9,736 nt of DNA, taken from contig CAMNDR010000017.1 of NCBI GenBank assembly GCA_946535685.1, positions 1 through 9,736 on the forward strand, given 5' to 3'. The notes below the pieces were generated by a model. It made no database searches. It saw only the letters and a list, made by a program, of their open reading frames with translations, and was not told where the DNA came from. Position 1 is the stretch's first letter; each line of letters starts with the position of its first letter. This DNA is from an uncultured Clostridia bacterium (GTDB taxonomy: Bacteria > Bacillota > Clostridia > Oscillospirales > Ruminococcaceae). The position numbers were made by a program, and so were the translations under genes. Below are positions 1-6,005 of the stretch, one piece after another.

Positions 1-4
1 TTAG

Positions 5-36
5 GAGGGTGCTGCGCACCCTCAGACCCGCTTTTT
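5..36 (+). terminator. Possible terminator of an upstream gene
   Basis: Bases 5-12 and 16-23 form a perfect 8-bp GC-rich stem with a 3-base loop, and a run of five T lies at 32-36. The T run starts 8 bases after the stem, farther than in a typical intrinsic terminator, so the hairpin could also be an intergenic repeat. The upstream gene is outside the window. Confidence 0.35.
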
Positions 37-85
37 CTCAAAATTGATTTCCGTGGGACGACAAAAGAATGAAAGGTGTTGCCTT

Positions 86-526
86 ATGGAGCATTATGAG
101 ATCCGGACTTTGCAGCCGGAGGAGATCCCTGCGGCGGTCGATCTGATCTGGACGGTATTTCTGCAGTTTGAGGCGCCGGAGTATCCGGAGGAGGGGGTGC
201 GGACGTTCCGTGCGCTGCTCGATGACAGGGAAAAGATCAGCCGGCTGCGGTTTTACGGCGCATTTGACGGTGATGTCCTGGTCGGTACGCTCTGCATGCG
301 GCAGCCGCAGCACATCGGCGGCTTCTTCGTCAGAGCCGATCACCAGCGCAGGGGCATCGGCAGGGCACTCTTTGAGCGTATGACGCAGGATTATGAGAAA
401 CAGGAATATACGGTCAATTCCTCGCCCTATGCGGTGGAGATCTACCGGTGTCTCGGCTTTATCCCGACCAAAGAGGAGCAGCTTGAAGACGGCATCCGGT
501 TCACGCCGATGGAATACCGCAGATAA
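86..526 (+). CDS. GNAT family N-acetyltransferase
   Basis: This 146-residue protein is a single-domain Gcn5-related N-acetyltransferase, which moves an acetyl group from acetyl-CoA to an amine. The acetyl-CoA pyrophosphate loop is seen as QRRGIGRA at residues 87-94, after the beta-4 strand GGFFVRAD. The C-terminal part PYAVEIYRCLGF (about 114-125) matches GNAT motif B, where the Tyr often acts as general acid. The length is normal for a one-domain GNAT. The ATG at 86 was chosen because GAAAGGTG lies about 8 bases upstream; an in-frame TTG at 44 would add 14 residues but has no ribosome binding site. The gene stands alone and ends 8 bases before a strong hairpin terminator. The substrate cannot be told from sequence. 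The family assignment is firm and the biological role unknown. Confidence 0.85.
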   Translation: MEHYEIRTLQPEEIPAAVDLIWTVFLQFEAPEYPEEGVRTFRALLDDREKISRLRFYGAFDGDVLVGTLCMRQPQHIGGFFVRADHQRRGIGRALFERMTQDYEKQEYTVNSSPYAVEIYRCLGFIPTKEEQLEDGIRFTPMEYRR

Positions 527-533
527 AAAACAG

Positions 534-564
534 CAGGCAGATGCAAACGCATCTGCCTGTTTTT
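534..564. terminator. Bidirectional intrinsic terminator
   Basis: Bases 534-544 and 549-559 form a perfect 11-bp stem around a 4-base loop. T560-T564 follow on the plus strand. On the minus strand, the complement of the A run at 525-530 gives six T three bases after the stem. It can therefore stop both the acetyltransferase transcript (+) and the RNA transcribed leftwards from about 753 (-). Confidence 0.88.
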
Positions 565-753
565 CAGCCTGCAGCCGCAGGCATAGATGACACAACCGCC
601 TTGCCGTCATATAGAGAATAAAACCAAGCGTCTCCGCAAGGTGGGTACCCGCCTGTAAGTCTCTCGCTCCCAACGTCCGGATCCATCGTGCAATGCAGAC
701 GGAAACGGGAGGTCTGCAATCCTCAGACAGAGCATCAGGTTCCCTGAAAATAA
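565..753 (-). ncRNA. Structured small RNA, possibly 6S RNA
   Basis: No convincing protein is encoded here, yet the stretch has a minus-strand promoter at 761-788 and a minus-strand terminator at 534-564. Read on the minus strand, the 5' end (CAG, CCUG and GC blocks within 746-732) can pair with the 3' end (GC, CAGG and CUG blocks at 576-565). This closes a domain of about 182 nt. Inside, CCACCUUGC can pair with GCAAGGCGG (8 of 9 pairs) to form an apical arm, and a GCCUGC/GCAGGC hairpin sits near the 3' end. Closing stem, open middle, apical arm and a size near 180-200 nt resemble 6S RNA, the RNA polymerase regulator. A GGGUACCCACCU-like segment also recalls 6S, but this is from memory and not from an alignment. 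Two mutually exclusive GUCUG/CAGAC pairings near the 5' end suggest switching or a misread fold. That an RNA gene is present is fairly likely; the 6S identity is tentative. Confidence 0.5.
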
Positions 754-760
754 GTGTTGG

Positions 761-788
761 ATTATAATAACTATATTTGCTCGAACAA
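761..788 (-). promoter_or_regulatory. Promoter of the small RNA
   Basis: On the minus strand there is a perfect TATAAT (761-766) with a weak TTGTTC -35 (783-788) at a 16-bp spacing. Transcription would start near 751-754, just before the closing stem of the proposed RNA. It lies 21-50 bases past the stop codon of the DUF1292 gene, so the RNA could also be part of a longer read-through transcript. Confidence 0.55.
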
Positions 789-809
789 GGCAGTCAGCAA
801 AGATGGGCG

Positions 810-1118
810 TTATTCTTCGTCAGCGTCGTCATCCTCAAAGGACTTTTCCAGGAACATCTGACCAATGCGCTCATACTCCTCATCGTTGTCGATGGTAGAG
901 AGCACATCCTCGCCGTTCTCAGAGATCAGCTTCAGGATAACGAGCTCCGTATCCTCCTCAATGATGGTCTCAGCGTCCTCATTGTGCGGGATCAGGCCAT
1001 AATAAACAGCGCCGTCAGCCTCGATGATGTCCCAGAGCTCAAACTCGTGCTCAACCCCTTCCTCATCCGTGAGGGTGAAGATCTCGGGAGTGTAATCCAT
1101 TGTATCCATATTGTCCAT
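810..1118 (-). CDS. DUF1292 family protein
   Basis: This is a small, very acidic protein of 102 residues. Its core (EIFTLTDEEGVEHEFELWDIIEADG, then YYGLIP..., then ELVILKLISENGED and DEEYERIGQMF) fits DUF1292, a short beta-rich domain widespread in Firmicutes and often found near ruvX/yrzB-type genes. No enzymatic function is known for the family. There is no signal peptide or membrane helix, so it should be cytoplasmic. Three Met occur within the first seven residues. The first was chosen because AGGAGC (minus strand, 1125-1130) sits 6 bases upstream. It has its own promoter at 1166-1194 and is probably monocistronic. No clear terminator is seen between its stop codon and the RNA promoter below it. 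Confidence 0.85.
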   Translation of the reverse strand: MDNMDTMDYTPEIFTLTDEEGVEHEFELWDIIEADGAVYYGLIPHNEDAETIIEEDTELVILKLISENGEDVLSTIDNDEEYERIGQMFLEKSFEDDDADEE

Positions 1119-1165
1119 TGGTCTGCTCCTATTCCGCCGAATCGGCTGTGTGTTTCTGTATTTCT

Positions 1166-1194
1166 ATTATACTATACTTTGCCCAAAAAATCAA
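1166..1194 (-). promoter_or_regulatory. Sigma-A promoter of the DUF1292 gene
   Basis: On the minus strand, TTGATT (1189-1194), a 17-bp spacer and a perfect TATAAT (1166-1171) lie in an AT-rich stretch. The leader to the start codon would be about 40 nt. It begins only 57 bases after the stop codon of the upstream solute-binding protein gene. Confidence 0.8.
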
Positions 1195-1250
1195 GGGGTA
1201 AATCAAACTTTTTTAGATAAAATCTTCCAGGGGTGTCGAAATTGGCTGTG

Positions 1251-2888
1251 TTACTGGAAATGTTTTGCATCCCGCAGATAAACGGCACCGGTGAACGGGT
1301 CATACCGGATGTCCTCGTTGCCGGCTGTCACGACCATGTAGGTGTTTTTGTAGAGCAGCGGAATAAAGCAGCAGCTTTCGAGGAATGCCTTTTCCGCATC
1401 ACCATAGAGTGCCACGCTGTCAGACCGCTGTGCCGCAAGCCCCGGCGCTGCAAATACCGATGCCAAGCCTGCTGCGTCCGTTCCGAGCATGGGACAGCTT
1501 TCCGTCACCTTGTCAAGCGCAGCGTCACAGCTGTTTTCCTCCGGCTGCAGCGCCCAGAGAGCGATGCTGTAATCGCCAGCGGCGATCCGGCGGTCGAATT
1601 CATCCGGCGATACGGTTTCGATGCCGATGTAGTAGCCGAACAGATCCTGCCATCCCTGGCAGACGGAGAGCAGCGCCTCAGTATCAAGCACAGTACTTGG
1701 CACGAGGATCTGCACCGTTGCCGTGCCAAGCCCGATGTCCCGGGCAGCAGCATCAAAATACGTCTTGGCAAGCTCCGGCTGGTAGGGGATCGCTGCCTGT
1801 TCGTCCGCATAGAGCTCCCGGTAGGAGCGTCCGAGGAGCGTAACGGCCGGCGGTATCACGCCGTAGGCTGCCTGCATATCCTCTGAAAGCAGACCGTTCA
1901 TCTGGGAGCGGTCGATGCTGCGGGCGAGCGCCTGGCGAAGGTTCTCGTTGCGGGTACGGGCTATTTCCTGGTTGAAGATCAGTCCGAGCGTCCGGCAGCG
2001 GTAGCTGTAGACGGTGTAGTCCTTGGAAGCGGTGTAATCCTTGGGATAGGAGTCCGTAAGATAGATGTCCGACGTGCCGCCGGCGAAATCTGCAGCGGCC
2101 TCCTCCTCGGAATGCATGATGTTGAACTGCAGACTGCTCGGGAAAACAGCATCCGGATCGCAGTAATGCTTATTTTTGCGGCAGGTGATGAAATTGCCGC
2201 CGCCGTACTGGTCATAGACCCACTTGGTTAGATAAAATGGCCCGTTGCAGAGTACGGTCTTGTCATCGAGCCCATAGCGGCCCTTCGTGGATTCAAAAAA
2301 GAGCTGATTGCAGGGCACAGCACAGCTCCTTGTGAGCAGCGTAAGAAACTCCGGCTCCGGATAGGATAGCTCGATCTCAAGTGTTGTGGCATCCGGCGCC
2401 GTAACGCCGAGCGCATCCACGCCCATATCTCCGGCTGTAATGGCAGCGGCATTCCGGATGCAGGCGAAATCCTCAGCAAACGGTGAATATTGTCCCGGAT
2501 CGACCAGCCGCTTGAAGGCAAAAACATAGTCTCTGGCGGTGACACGCTCCGGCCGCTCCGGATCGGAATCGGGACTGAACCAGTAGCAGTCATCACGGAG
2601 CGTGAACGTATAGTGCAGGCCGTTTTTGGAAACGGCATAGTTCAGTGCCTCTGCACAGACCGGATTTCCGGCGGCATCGAGCCGCATCAGCCCTTCCATC
2701 GTGTTGGCAAGAACGGCAGATGCGTAGGGATTGTCCGTGAACTGCGGATCCAGACAGCCGGGATTGTCCGCAAGCGTACAGGTGAACAGGAACCCCGCAC
2801 CGGTGTTTTCCTTATGACTGCACCCGGCCAGACATAAAACACCGCACAGCACAGCGGCTGCTGCGGCGCATAAACGACGAATCAGCAT
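1251..2888 (-). CDS. Oligopeptide-binding lipoprotein, SBP family 5
   Basis: The 545-residue protein is a full-length extracellular solute-binding protein of family 5 (OppA/DppA type), which captures peptides or similar ligands for an ABC importer. It starts with MLIRRLC, a hydrophobic stretch and lipobox CLAGC, so Cys23 is the expected lipidated residue. Family landmarks follow in order: LDPQFTDNPYASAVLANTMEGL near the N terminus, the LRDDCYWF...VTARDYVFAFKRLVDP segment, and a C-terminal FIPLLYKNTYMVV region. The ATG at 2888 was chosen because AAGGAG (complement of 2894-2899) precedes it at ideal spacing and it puts the signal peptide first; an upstream in-frame ATG would add 22 residues before it. 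No permease or ATPase gene is adjacent, so it is either an orphan receptor or works with a transporter encoded elsewhere. The ligand cannot be predicted. Confidence 0.9.
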   Translation of the reverse strand: MLIRRLCAAAAAVLCGVLCLAGCSHKENTGAGFLFTCTLADNPGCLDPQFTDNPYASAVLANTMEGLMRLDAAGNPVCAEALNYAVSKNGLHYTFTLRDDCYWFSPDSDPERPERVTARDYVFAFKRLVDPGQYSPFAEDFACIRNAAAITAGDMGVDALGVTAPDATTLEIELSYPEPEFLTLLTRSCAVPCNQLFFESTKGRYGLDDKTVLCNGPFYLTKWVYDQYGGGNFITCRKNKHYCDPDAVFPSSLQFNIMHSEEEAAADFAGGTSDIYLTDSYPKDYTASKDYTVYSYRCRTLGLIFNQEIARTRNENLRQALARSIDRSQMNGLLSEDMQAAYGVIPPAVTLLGRSYRELYADEQAAIPYQPELAKTYFDAAARDIGLGTATVQILVPSTVLDTEALLSVCQGWQDLFGYYIGIETVSPDEFDRRIAAGDYSIALWALQPEENSCDAALDKVTESCPMLGTDAAGLASVFAAPGLAAQRSDSVALYGDAEKAFLESCCFIPLLYKNTYMVVTAGNEDIRYDPFTGAVYLRDAKHFQ

Positions 2889-3079
2889 GGTATCTCCTTC
2901 TTGAAACTCTTTAGGGAAACGCTGGTTTATAGAGAAATCAGCACAGACTGTCAAAAAAGTGGTTTGCAGGGTTTGGCGCGGCAGCCCCGATCAGGGTGCA
3001 GGGGCGAAGCCTCACAAACAAACTTTTCCCACGAAGTGCTGTATTAACGATTTGTTCGGCGCTTCCTTAATACCTTACT
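2889..3079 (-). other. Long untranslated leader of the binding-protein gene
   Basis: Transcripts from the promoter at 3080-3108 would carry about 185 nt before the start codon. The leader contains a GC-rich segment (about 2975-3015) in which GCCCC can pair with GGGGC. Flanking GTTTG and CAAAC blocks can close a larger stem, and six T follow shortly after on the minus strand (complement of about 2955-2960). This could be an attenuator, an unknown cis-regulatory RNA, or an intergenic repeat element inserted in the leader. No known riboswitch core was recognised. Confidence 0.35.
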
Positions 3080-3108
3080 ATTATACCACGACTGAAGGAG
3101 ATTGGCAA
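3080..3108 (-). promoter_or_regulatory. Strong promoter of the binding-protein gene
   Basis: On the minus strand, TTGCCA (3103-3108), a 17-bp spacer and TATAAT (3080-3085) form a near-consensus sigma-A promoter. A TGG just before the -10 makes it an extended -10 type. It is divergent from the pilin promoter at 3151-3179, with 42 bp of mostly A/T between the two -35 elements. Confidence 0.85.
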
Positions 3109-3150
3109 CTGTTTTTGACGTTTTAATTTTATTATTTTTTAAAAAAACTA

Positions 3151-3179
3151 TTGACAAAATATGAACTATGTGGTATAAT
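3151..3179 (+). promoter_or_regulatory. Consensus promoter of the first pilin gene
   Basis: A perfect TTGACA (3151-3156), a 17-bp spacer and a perfect TATAAT (3174-3179) are seen, with TGG before the -10 (extended -10). The A/T tracts at 3116-3148 could act as an UP element. The leader to the ATG is about 75 nt. This should be among the strongest constitutive-looking promoters in the genome. The stretch 2889-3260 otherwise holds only the two divergent promoters and their leaders. Confidence 0.93.
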
Positions 3180-3260
3180 ATAAGCTAAGAAACCAGAATA
3201 ACATGGTTCACCGGACATAGAAACAGTTCTTGACGTGCTCATTGCGAAGGGGGAATCATT

Positions 3261-3725
3261 ATGACAAACAAAAAGATGAAGGGCTTTACGCTTGTGGAAT
3301 TGATCGTTGTCATTGCGATCATCGGTGTGCTGGCGGCCATTTTGGTGCCGTCTCTGTTGGGATATGTAAAAAAAGCAAAGCTGTCCGGTGCGAATTCGTC
3401 TGCAAGATCACTGTATGATGCAGCTATGACGGCGTGCCGGGAAAATGATGTGGTCAAGCCGATTCCGGAGGGCATTTATACCGATACGTCTGCTCCGAAT
3501 GACGGCGACAGCACAACTTTTAATAAGTATATCTATGAGTATTTTCCAAAGTGCCAGGGCAAGGATTGGGCTGTTAAAATCGAAAGTGACTGTCCCTCCG
3601 GAACCGCTTTCCGGAAAAACGCATCTGATCCTTATGTAGGTACCTACCCGACTGTGAATAATGAAAGCAAGCCGAATGTCAATATGACAAATGCGATAAA
3701 GTATGCAGTTGAAGGCACCTGGTAA
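3261..3725 (+). CDS. Type IV prepilin-like protein 1
   Basis: The 154-residue protein starts with a class III signal: a short basic leader (MTNKKMKG) cut by prepilin peptidase between Gly8 and Phe9. The mature FTLVE start has the conserved Glu at +5, followed by a hydrophobic helix (about residues 9-33). The helix anchors the subunit in the membrane before assembly and then packs in the filament core. The rest (residues 34-154) is a small globular domain with three Cys and no recognised fold. The length is typical of a major pilin or pseudopilin. The start is fixed by AAGGGGG 7-8 bases upstream and by the leader. It may form an adhesion pilus or belong to a secretion/competence-type system; no assembly ATPase, platform protein or prepilin peptidase gene is nearby. 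It is a paralogue of the next gene but diverges completely after the helix. Confidence 0.9.
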   Translation: MTNKKMKGFTLVELIVVIAIIGVLAAILVPSLLGYVKKAKLSGANSSARSLYDAAMTACRENDVVKPIPEGIYTDTSAPNDGDSTTFNKYIYEYFPKCQGKDWAVKIESDCPSGTAFRKNASDPYVGTYPTVNNESKPNVNMTNAIKYAVEGTW

Positions 3726-3787
3726 GCTCATGAAATAATTAACAAATATTCGTTGAGAATTTTGGCAATTGTGACTTGAAAAATCGG

Positions 3788-3816
3788 TTGACAATCCGGC
3801 CGAATCATGGTATACT
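3788..3816 (+). promoter_or_regulatory. Promoter of the second pilin gene
   Basis: A perfect TTGACA (3788-3793), a 17-bp spacer and TATACT (3811-3816) are seen, with TGG in the extended -10 position. The leader would be about 50 nt. The second pilin can therefore be expressed independently of the first. No terminator with a T tract is seen between the two genes, so read-through is also likely. Confidence 0.88.
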
Positions 3817-3874
3817 ATAAATATGAATACAATTTGAACGTGAAATATATAGATTTTTTAGCGAGGTGCGTATT

Positions 3875-4495
3875 ATGAAGAATCGAAACAAGCGAGTGAA
3901 AGGCTTTACACTGACCGAGTTGATTATTGTCATTGCAATCATTGGTATCCTGCTGGGTATCTTGGGACCTACGATGACAGGCTATTATCGCCGTTCCCGG
4001 CTGAAGACTGCAAACGCTGATGCGAAGATGGTGTACAATGCTGCCCAGACGGCTGCACAGAATTTCATGGCTGAGGATCGCGTCCGTGCGGATGCGGACA
4101 AGAGTCAGCTCGGCAAGGGCACCTTGATTATTTCGTATAATCCGAACGGTACGATCACATACGGCACAGTTTACGGGACTGTCGCTTCGACACCGAACCT
4201 GGCTGCATCGCCGGTTCTGCAGATCGACAGAGATGTGACTGAATTTGTTGAGTACGTCAACAAGACTGTATCTGACGGTGCAGAAAAGCACTGGACGGTT
4301 GCGATCGAGAATTACATGGTGAAGGGAAGCATTTCTGCCAACAGCACTACTTCCAATATTGTCGGCTATTATACCGCCAACCGCACACAGGCGACAGAAG
4401 TATCTTCTTCGGGTTACAGCGACTGGCTGACGGGTACAACAGATGATGGAATCATCAACTCGCTGTTTGAGCTGACAGAGGAATACGAAAAGTAA
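3875..4495 (+). CDS. Type IV prepilin-like protein 2
   Basis: The 206-residue protein has a class III prepilin leader (MKNRNKRVKG, cleavage between Gly10 and Phe11). Mature FTLTE has Glu at +5, and a hydrophobic helix runs to about residue 33, interrupted by a Gly-Pro pair. The remaining 170 residues form the pilin head, rich in Ser/Thr, with no Cys and no domain I recognise. The ATG at 3875 is supported by GAGGTG 6 bases upstream; a GTG at 3866 in the same frame overlaps that ribosome binding site and was rejected. Leader and helix closely match those of the first pilin gene, while the heads differ, as expected for major/minor or heteromeric pilin pairs. It has its own promoter and is followed by two tandem hairpins, the second a terminator. 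The role in a filament or pseudopilus is inferred from family knowledge. Confidence 0.9.
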   Translation: MKNRNKRVKGFTLTELIIVIAIIGILLGILGPTMTGYYRRSRLKTANADAKMVYNAAQTAAQNFMAEDRVRADADKSQLGKGTLIISYNPNGTITYGTVYGTVASTPNLAASPVLQIDRDVTEFVEYVNKTVSDGAEKHWTVAIENYMVKGSISANSTTSNIVGYYTANRTQATEVSSSGYSDWLTGTTDDGIINSLFELTEEYEK

Positions 4496-4514
4496 TGCCG
4501 ATTTACTGCGGCAT
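4495..4514 (+). other. Small hairpin at the pilin 2 stop codon
   Basis: A perfect 6-bp stem (ATGCCG with CGGCAT) around an 8-base loop begins at the last base of the stop codon. It has no T tract, so it may protect the mRNA 3' end or be chance. Confidence 0.4.
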
Positions 4515-4536
4515 TGCAGACAAACAGAACAACTCT

Positions 4537-4566
4537 GAAAAAGCTGGTTTTACTGCCGGCTTTTTC
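4537..4566 (+). terminator. Terminator between pilin 2 and the DYHW lipoprotein gene
   Basis: Bases 4537-4547 and 4556-4566 pair over 11 bp (one G-U) around an 8-base loop. The stem has five A on the left and five T on the right. Because the T tract is part of the stem and is followed by CTGTGTTTATGG, termination may be incomplete. The next start codon lies only 37 bases on, without a convincing promoter in between. Confidence 0.8.
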
Positions 4567-4603
4567 TGTGTTTATGGATATAACCCGAAAGGAGACATTT
4601 TCA

Positions 4604-5785
4604 ATGAAAAAGAAGATCGTTTTACCGCTCGTGCTGGCGCTGCTGATGACAGGCTGCGGCAGTGCGCCGATGCACGTCAATGATTCGGAGCTGGAAGAGC
4701 TGCATTCTGCCGTGCTGGAGCATGAGACAATGCCCGAGGCACAGGAAACGGAAGCAGAGCCGACTGTGGAACTGACGGAGGAGCCGACAACAGAGGAGAT
4801 CACCGAGGAGCCGACGACTGAGGAACCGACAGAACCGCCCACAGAGGCGCCCACGATTCCGCCGATGGAGGAGCTTGACGGTGCTGTCAATATGCAGAGC
4901 GGCTGTCTTGTGGTCAACAGCGGCACAGATCATGCCCGTGCCATTGAGCTTTGCGGCGGCAATCTGAATGTCGGCGCCCGCTATGCGCAGGTGCTCAATT
5001 CCTTCAAAGCCAAGCTCCCGGACTCGACCAATGTATACTGCATGGTCGTTCCGACCTCTGCGGCATTCTATGTCCCGGAAAGCTACCAGGATAAGACTGC
5101 CGACCAGAAGGCACAGTATGAGAATATCGCAGCCAATCTGAGCGGCGTGACGGGCGTTCCACTCTATGATGCAGAGCTGATGCACCGCAATGAACCGACC
5201 TACTCCCGCACGGACTATCACTGGCAGCCGCTTGGCGCTTACTACGCAGCGGCGGAGTTTGCGAAGATCGCAGATGTACCCTTTGCGGATCTGGATACCT
5301 ACGAGAAGGTGGAGCGTGAGGGCTATGTCGGCGCATTTGCACGGGTGAACAAGATCAGCGAGCTCTACAATGCTCCGGAGCGCTTTACCTACTATAAGCC
5401 TGCCAATCTTTCGTCTGTGAATTGTACCTATTTCAACAATGACCTTTCCAATGAGCGCAGCGGATCCATGTTCTTTGAGGATAACGCTGTCAGCGCCAGC
5501 TACACGGTGTTCATCGGCACGGATGACTGTATCTTCAAGGCTGAGACACCTGTGGATAACGGCCGTGTGCTTGTCATTTTCAAGGACAGCTACGGCAATG
5601 CGCTCGTGCCGTTCCTGACGGAGTCGTTCTCCAAGATCTATCTTTGCGATTTCCGCTATTTCAACACAAGCGCTGCCTCCCTCATCGAGAATGTCGGCGC
5701 AACAGATGTGCTGTTTGCCATGTCCACAGTCGCTGTGACCTCTTCGGGCAAGGTGGATACGCTTGCGGGAAATCTCGGCGTATAG
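4604..5785 (+). CDS. DHHW-like SGNH-type lipoprotein (DYHW variant)
   Basis: The 393-residue protein is a surface lipoprotein. The signal ends in lipobox LMTGC (Cys18), residues about 45-90 are a Thr/Glu/Pro-rich linker, and residues about 100-390 form the domain. Two motifs tie it to the DHHW family, related to AlgX/DltD-type SGNH O-acyltransferases and esterases: TDYHW at 203-207 (Asp204 and His206 as putative catalytic pair; the family usually has DHHW) and KDSYGNALVPFL from 327 with Ser329 as likely nucleophile. Family knowledge suggests O-acetylation or deacetylation of a cell-surface polymer, usually with an MBOAT acyltransferase, but none is in the window. The ATG at 4604 is set by AAAGGAG at 4588-4594 and the signal peptide. 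Its position after two pilin genes suggests a shared cell-surface role, which is inference. Promoterless by eye, it may depend on read-through from pilin 2. Confidence 0.82.
   Translation: MKKKIVLPLVLALLMTGCGSAPMHVNDSELEELHSAVLEHETMPEAQETEAEPTVELTEEPTTEEITEEPTTEEPTEPPTEAPTIPPMEELDGAVNMQSGCLVVNSGTDHARAIELCGGNLNVGARYAQVLNSFKAKLPDSTNVYCMVVPTSAAFYVPESYQDKTADQKAQYENIAANLSGVTGVPLYDAELMHRNEPTYSRTDYHWQPLGAYYAAAEFAKIADVPFADLDTYEKVEREGYVGAFARVNKISELYNAPERFTYYKPANLSSVNCTYFNNDLSNERSGSMFFEDNAVSASYTVFIGTDDCIFKAETPVDNGRVLVIFKDSYGNALVPFLTESFSKIYLCDFRYFNTSAASLIENVGATDVLFAMSTVAVTSSGKVDTLAGNLGV
4757..4864 (+). repeat. Low-complexity Thr/Glu/Pro linker repeat
   Basis: This stretch codes for residues 52-87 of the lipoprotein. 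It is built from degenerate repeats of the type TEEPT, moving to PTEPPTEAPT at the end. It is a flexible, probably extended spacer that holds the catalytic domain away from the membrane. The repeated gag-ccg-aca codons make it prone to repeat-number change. Confidence 0.8.
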
Positions 5786-5855
5786 CCGGAAATCGGATTT
5801 GCTGTCACTTTTGGTAAAATCAGGGTACTACGATTTGTAAAATCCTGTTCATATC

Positions 5856-5967
5856 TTTTCCACAAATCGGAGTTCTAACGGCATTGCGCAGTTTCTCCAC
5901 AGTTTCAACCGAGTTTTCAACAAGTTACAGAACGGAAACAGCGCCGTTTTCAACGCTGCGTTGAAAA
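5856..5967. promoter_or_regulatory. Cluster of DnaA-box-like nonamers
   Basis: Compared with TTATNCACA, this gap has TTTTCCACA at 5856-5864 and TTCTCCACA at 5893-5901 (one mismatch each). TTTTCAACA at 5914-5922, TTTTCAACG at 5947-5955 and the same nonamer inverted at 5959-5967 are looser. Clusters of this kind occur at clostridial origins and at DnaA-controlled sites. No dnaA, dnaN or similar gene is nearby and no perfect box is present, so function is uncertain. The rest of the gap 5786-6078 holds only an 8-bp inverted repeat (5831-5838 with 5862-5869) and the terminator at 6006. Confidence 0.3.
5947..5967. repeat. Perfect inverted repeat
   Basis: Nine-base arms TTTTCAACG and CGTTGAAAA flank CTG. 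No T tract follows on either strand, so this is not an ordinary terminator. It could be an operator for a dimeric regulator or paired DnaA-like sites. Confidence 0.6.
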
Positions 5968-6005
5968 GTCGGTGGAATATTTTTGAATACATGCTGTATA
6001 CTTCA

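Noticed and set aside
44..85. TTG start giving a longer acetyltransferase
   Set aside because: There is no ribosome binding site, the extra residues do not look like the family, and the ATG at 86 is well placed after GAAAGGTG.
620..660. T-box leader core in the small RNA region
   Set aside because: A GGGUACCCACC segment resembles part of a T-box at a glance. However, the AGGGUGGNACCGCG core does not match, and no aminoacyl-tRNA synthetase or amino acid gene follows on that strand.
38..673. 211-codon open frame on the minus strand
   Set aside because: It runs antisense through the acetyltransferase gene and its terminator and begins inside the proposed RNA. There is no ribosome binding site and no recognisable domain.
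1233..1886. Open frame of 217 codons on the plus strand
   Set aside because: It is antisense to the peptide-binding lipoprotein gene, with no ribosome binding site and no domain.
3743..3764. Hairpin between the pilin genes as a terminator
   Set aside because: The stem is AT-rich, has a bulge and is not followed by a T tract.
4579..4584. TATAAC as a promoter for the lipoprotein gene
   Set aside because: No -35 hexamer lies at 16-18 bp, and transcription would start on the ribosome binding site itself.
4514..4603. Upstream in-frame start for the DYHW lipoprotein
   Set aside because: It would place 30 residues before the signal peptide and start inside the pilin 2 terminator region. The ATG at 4604 has a strong AAAGGAG.
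5997..6002. TATACT as a promoter for the small membrane protein gene
   Set aside because: No -35 hexamer is present at 16-18 bp and the transcript would begin on the terminator stem.
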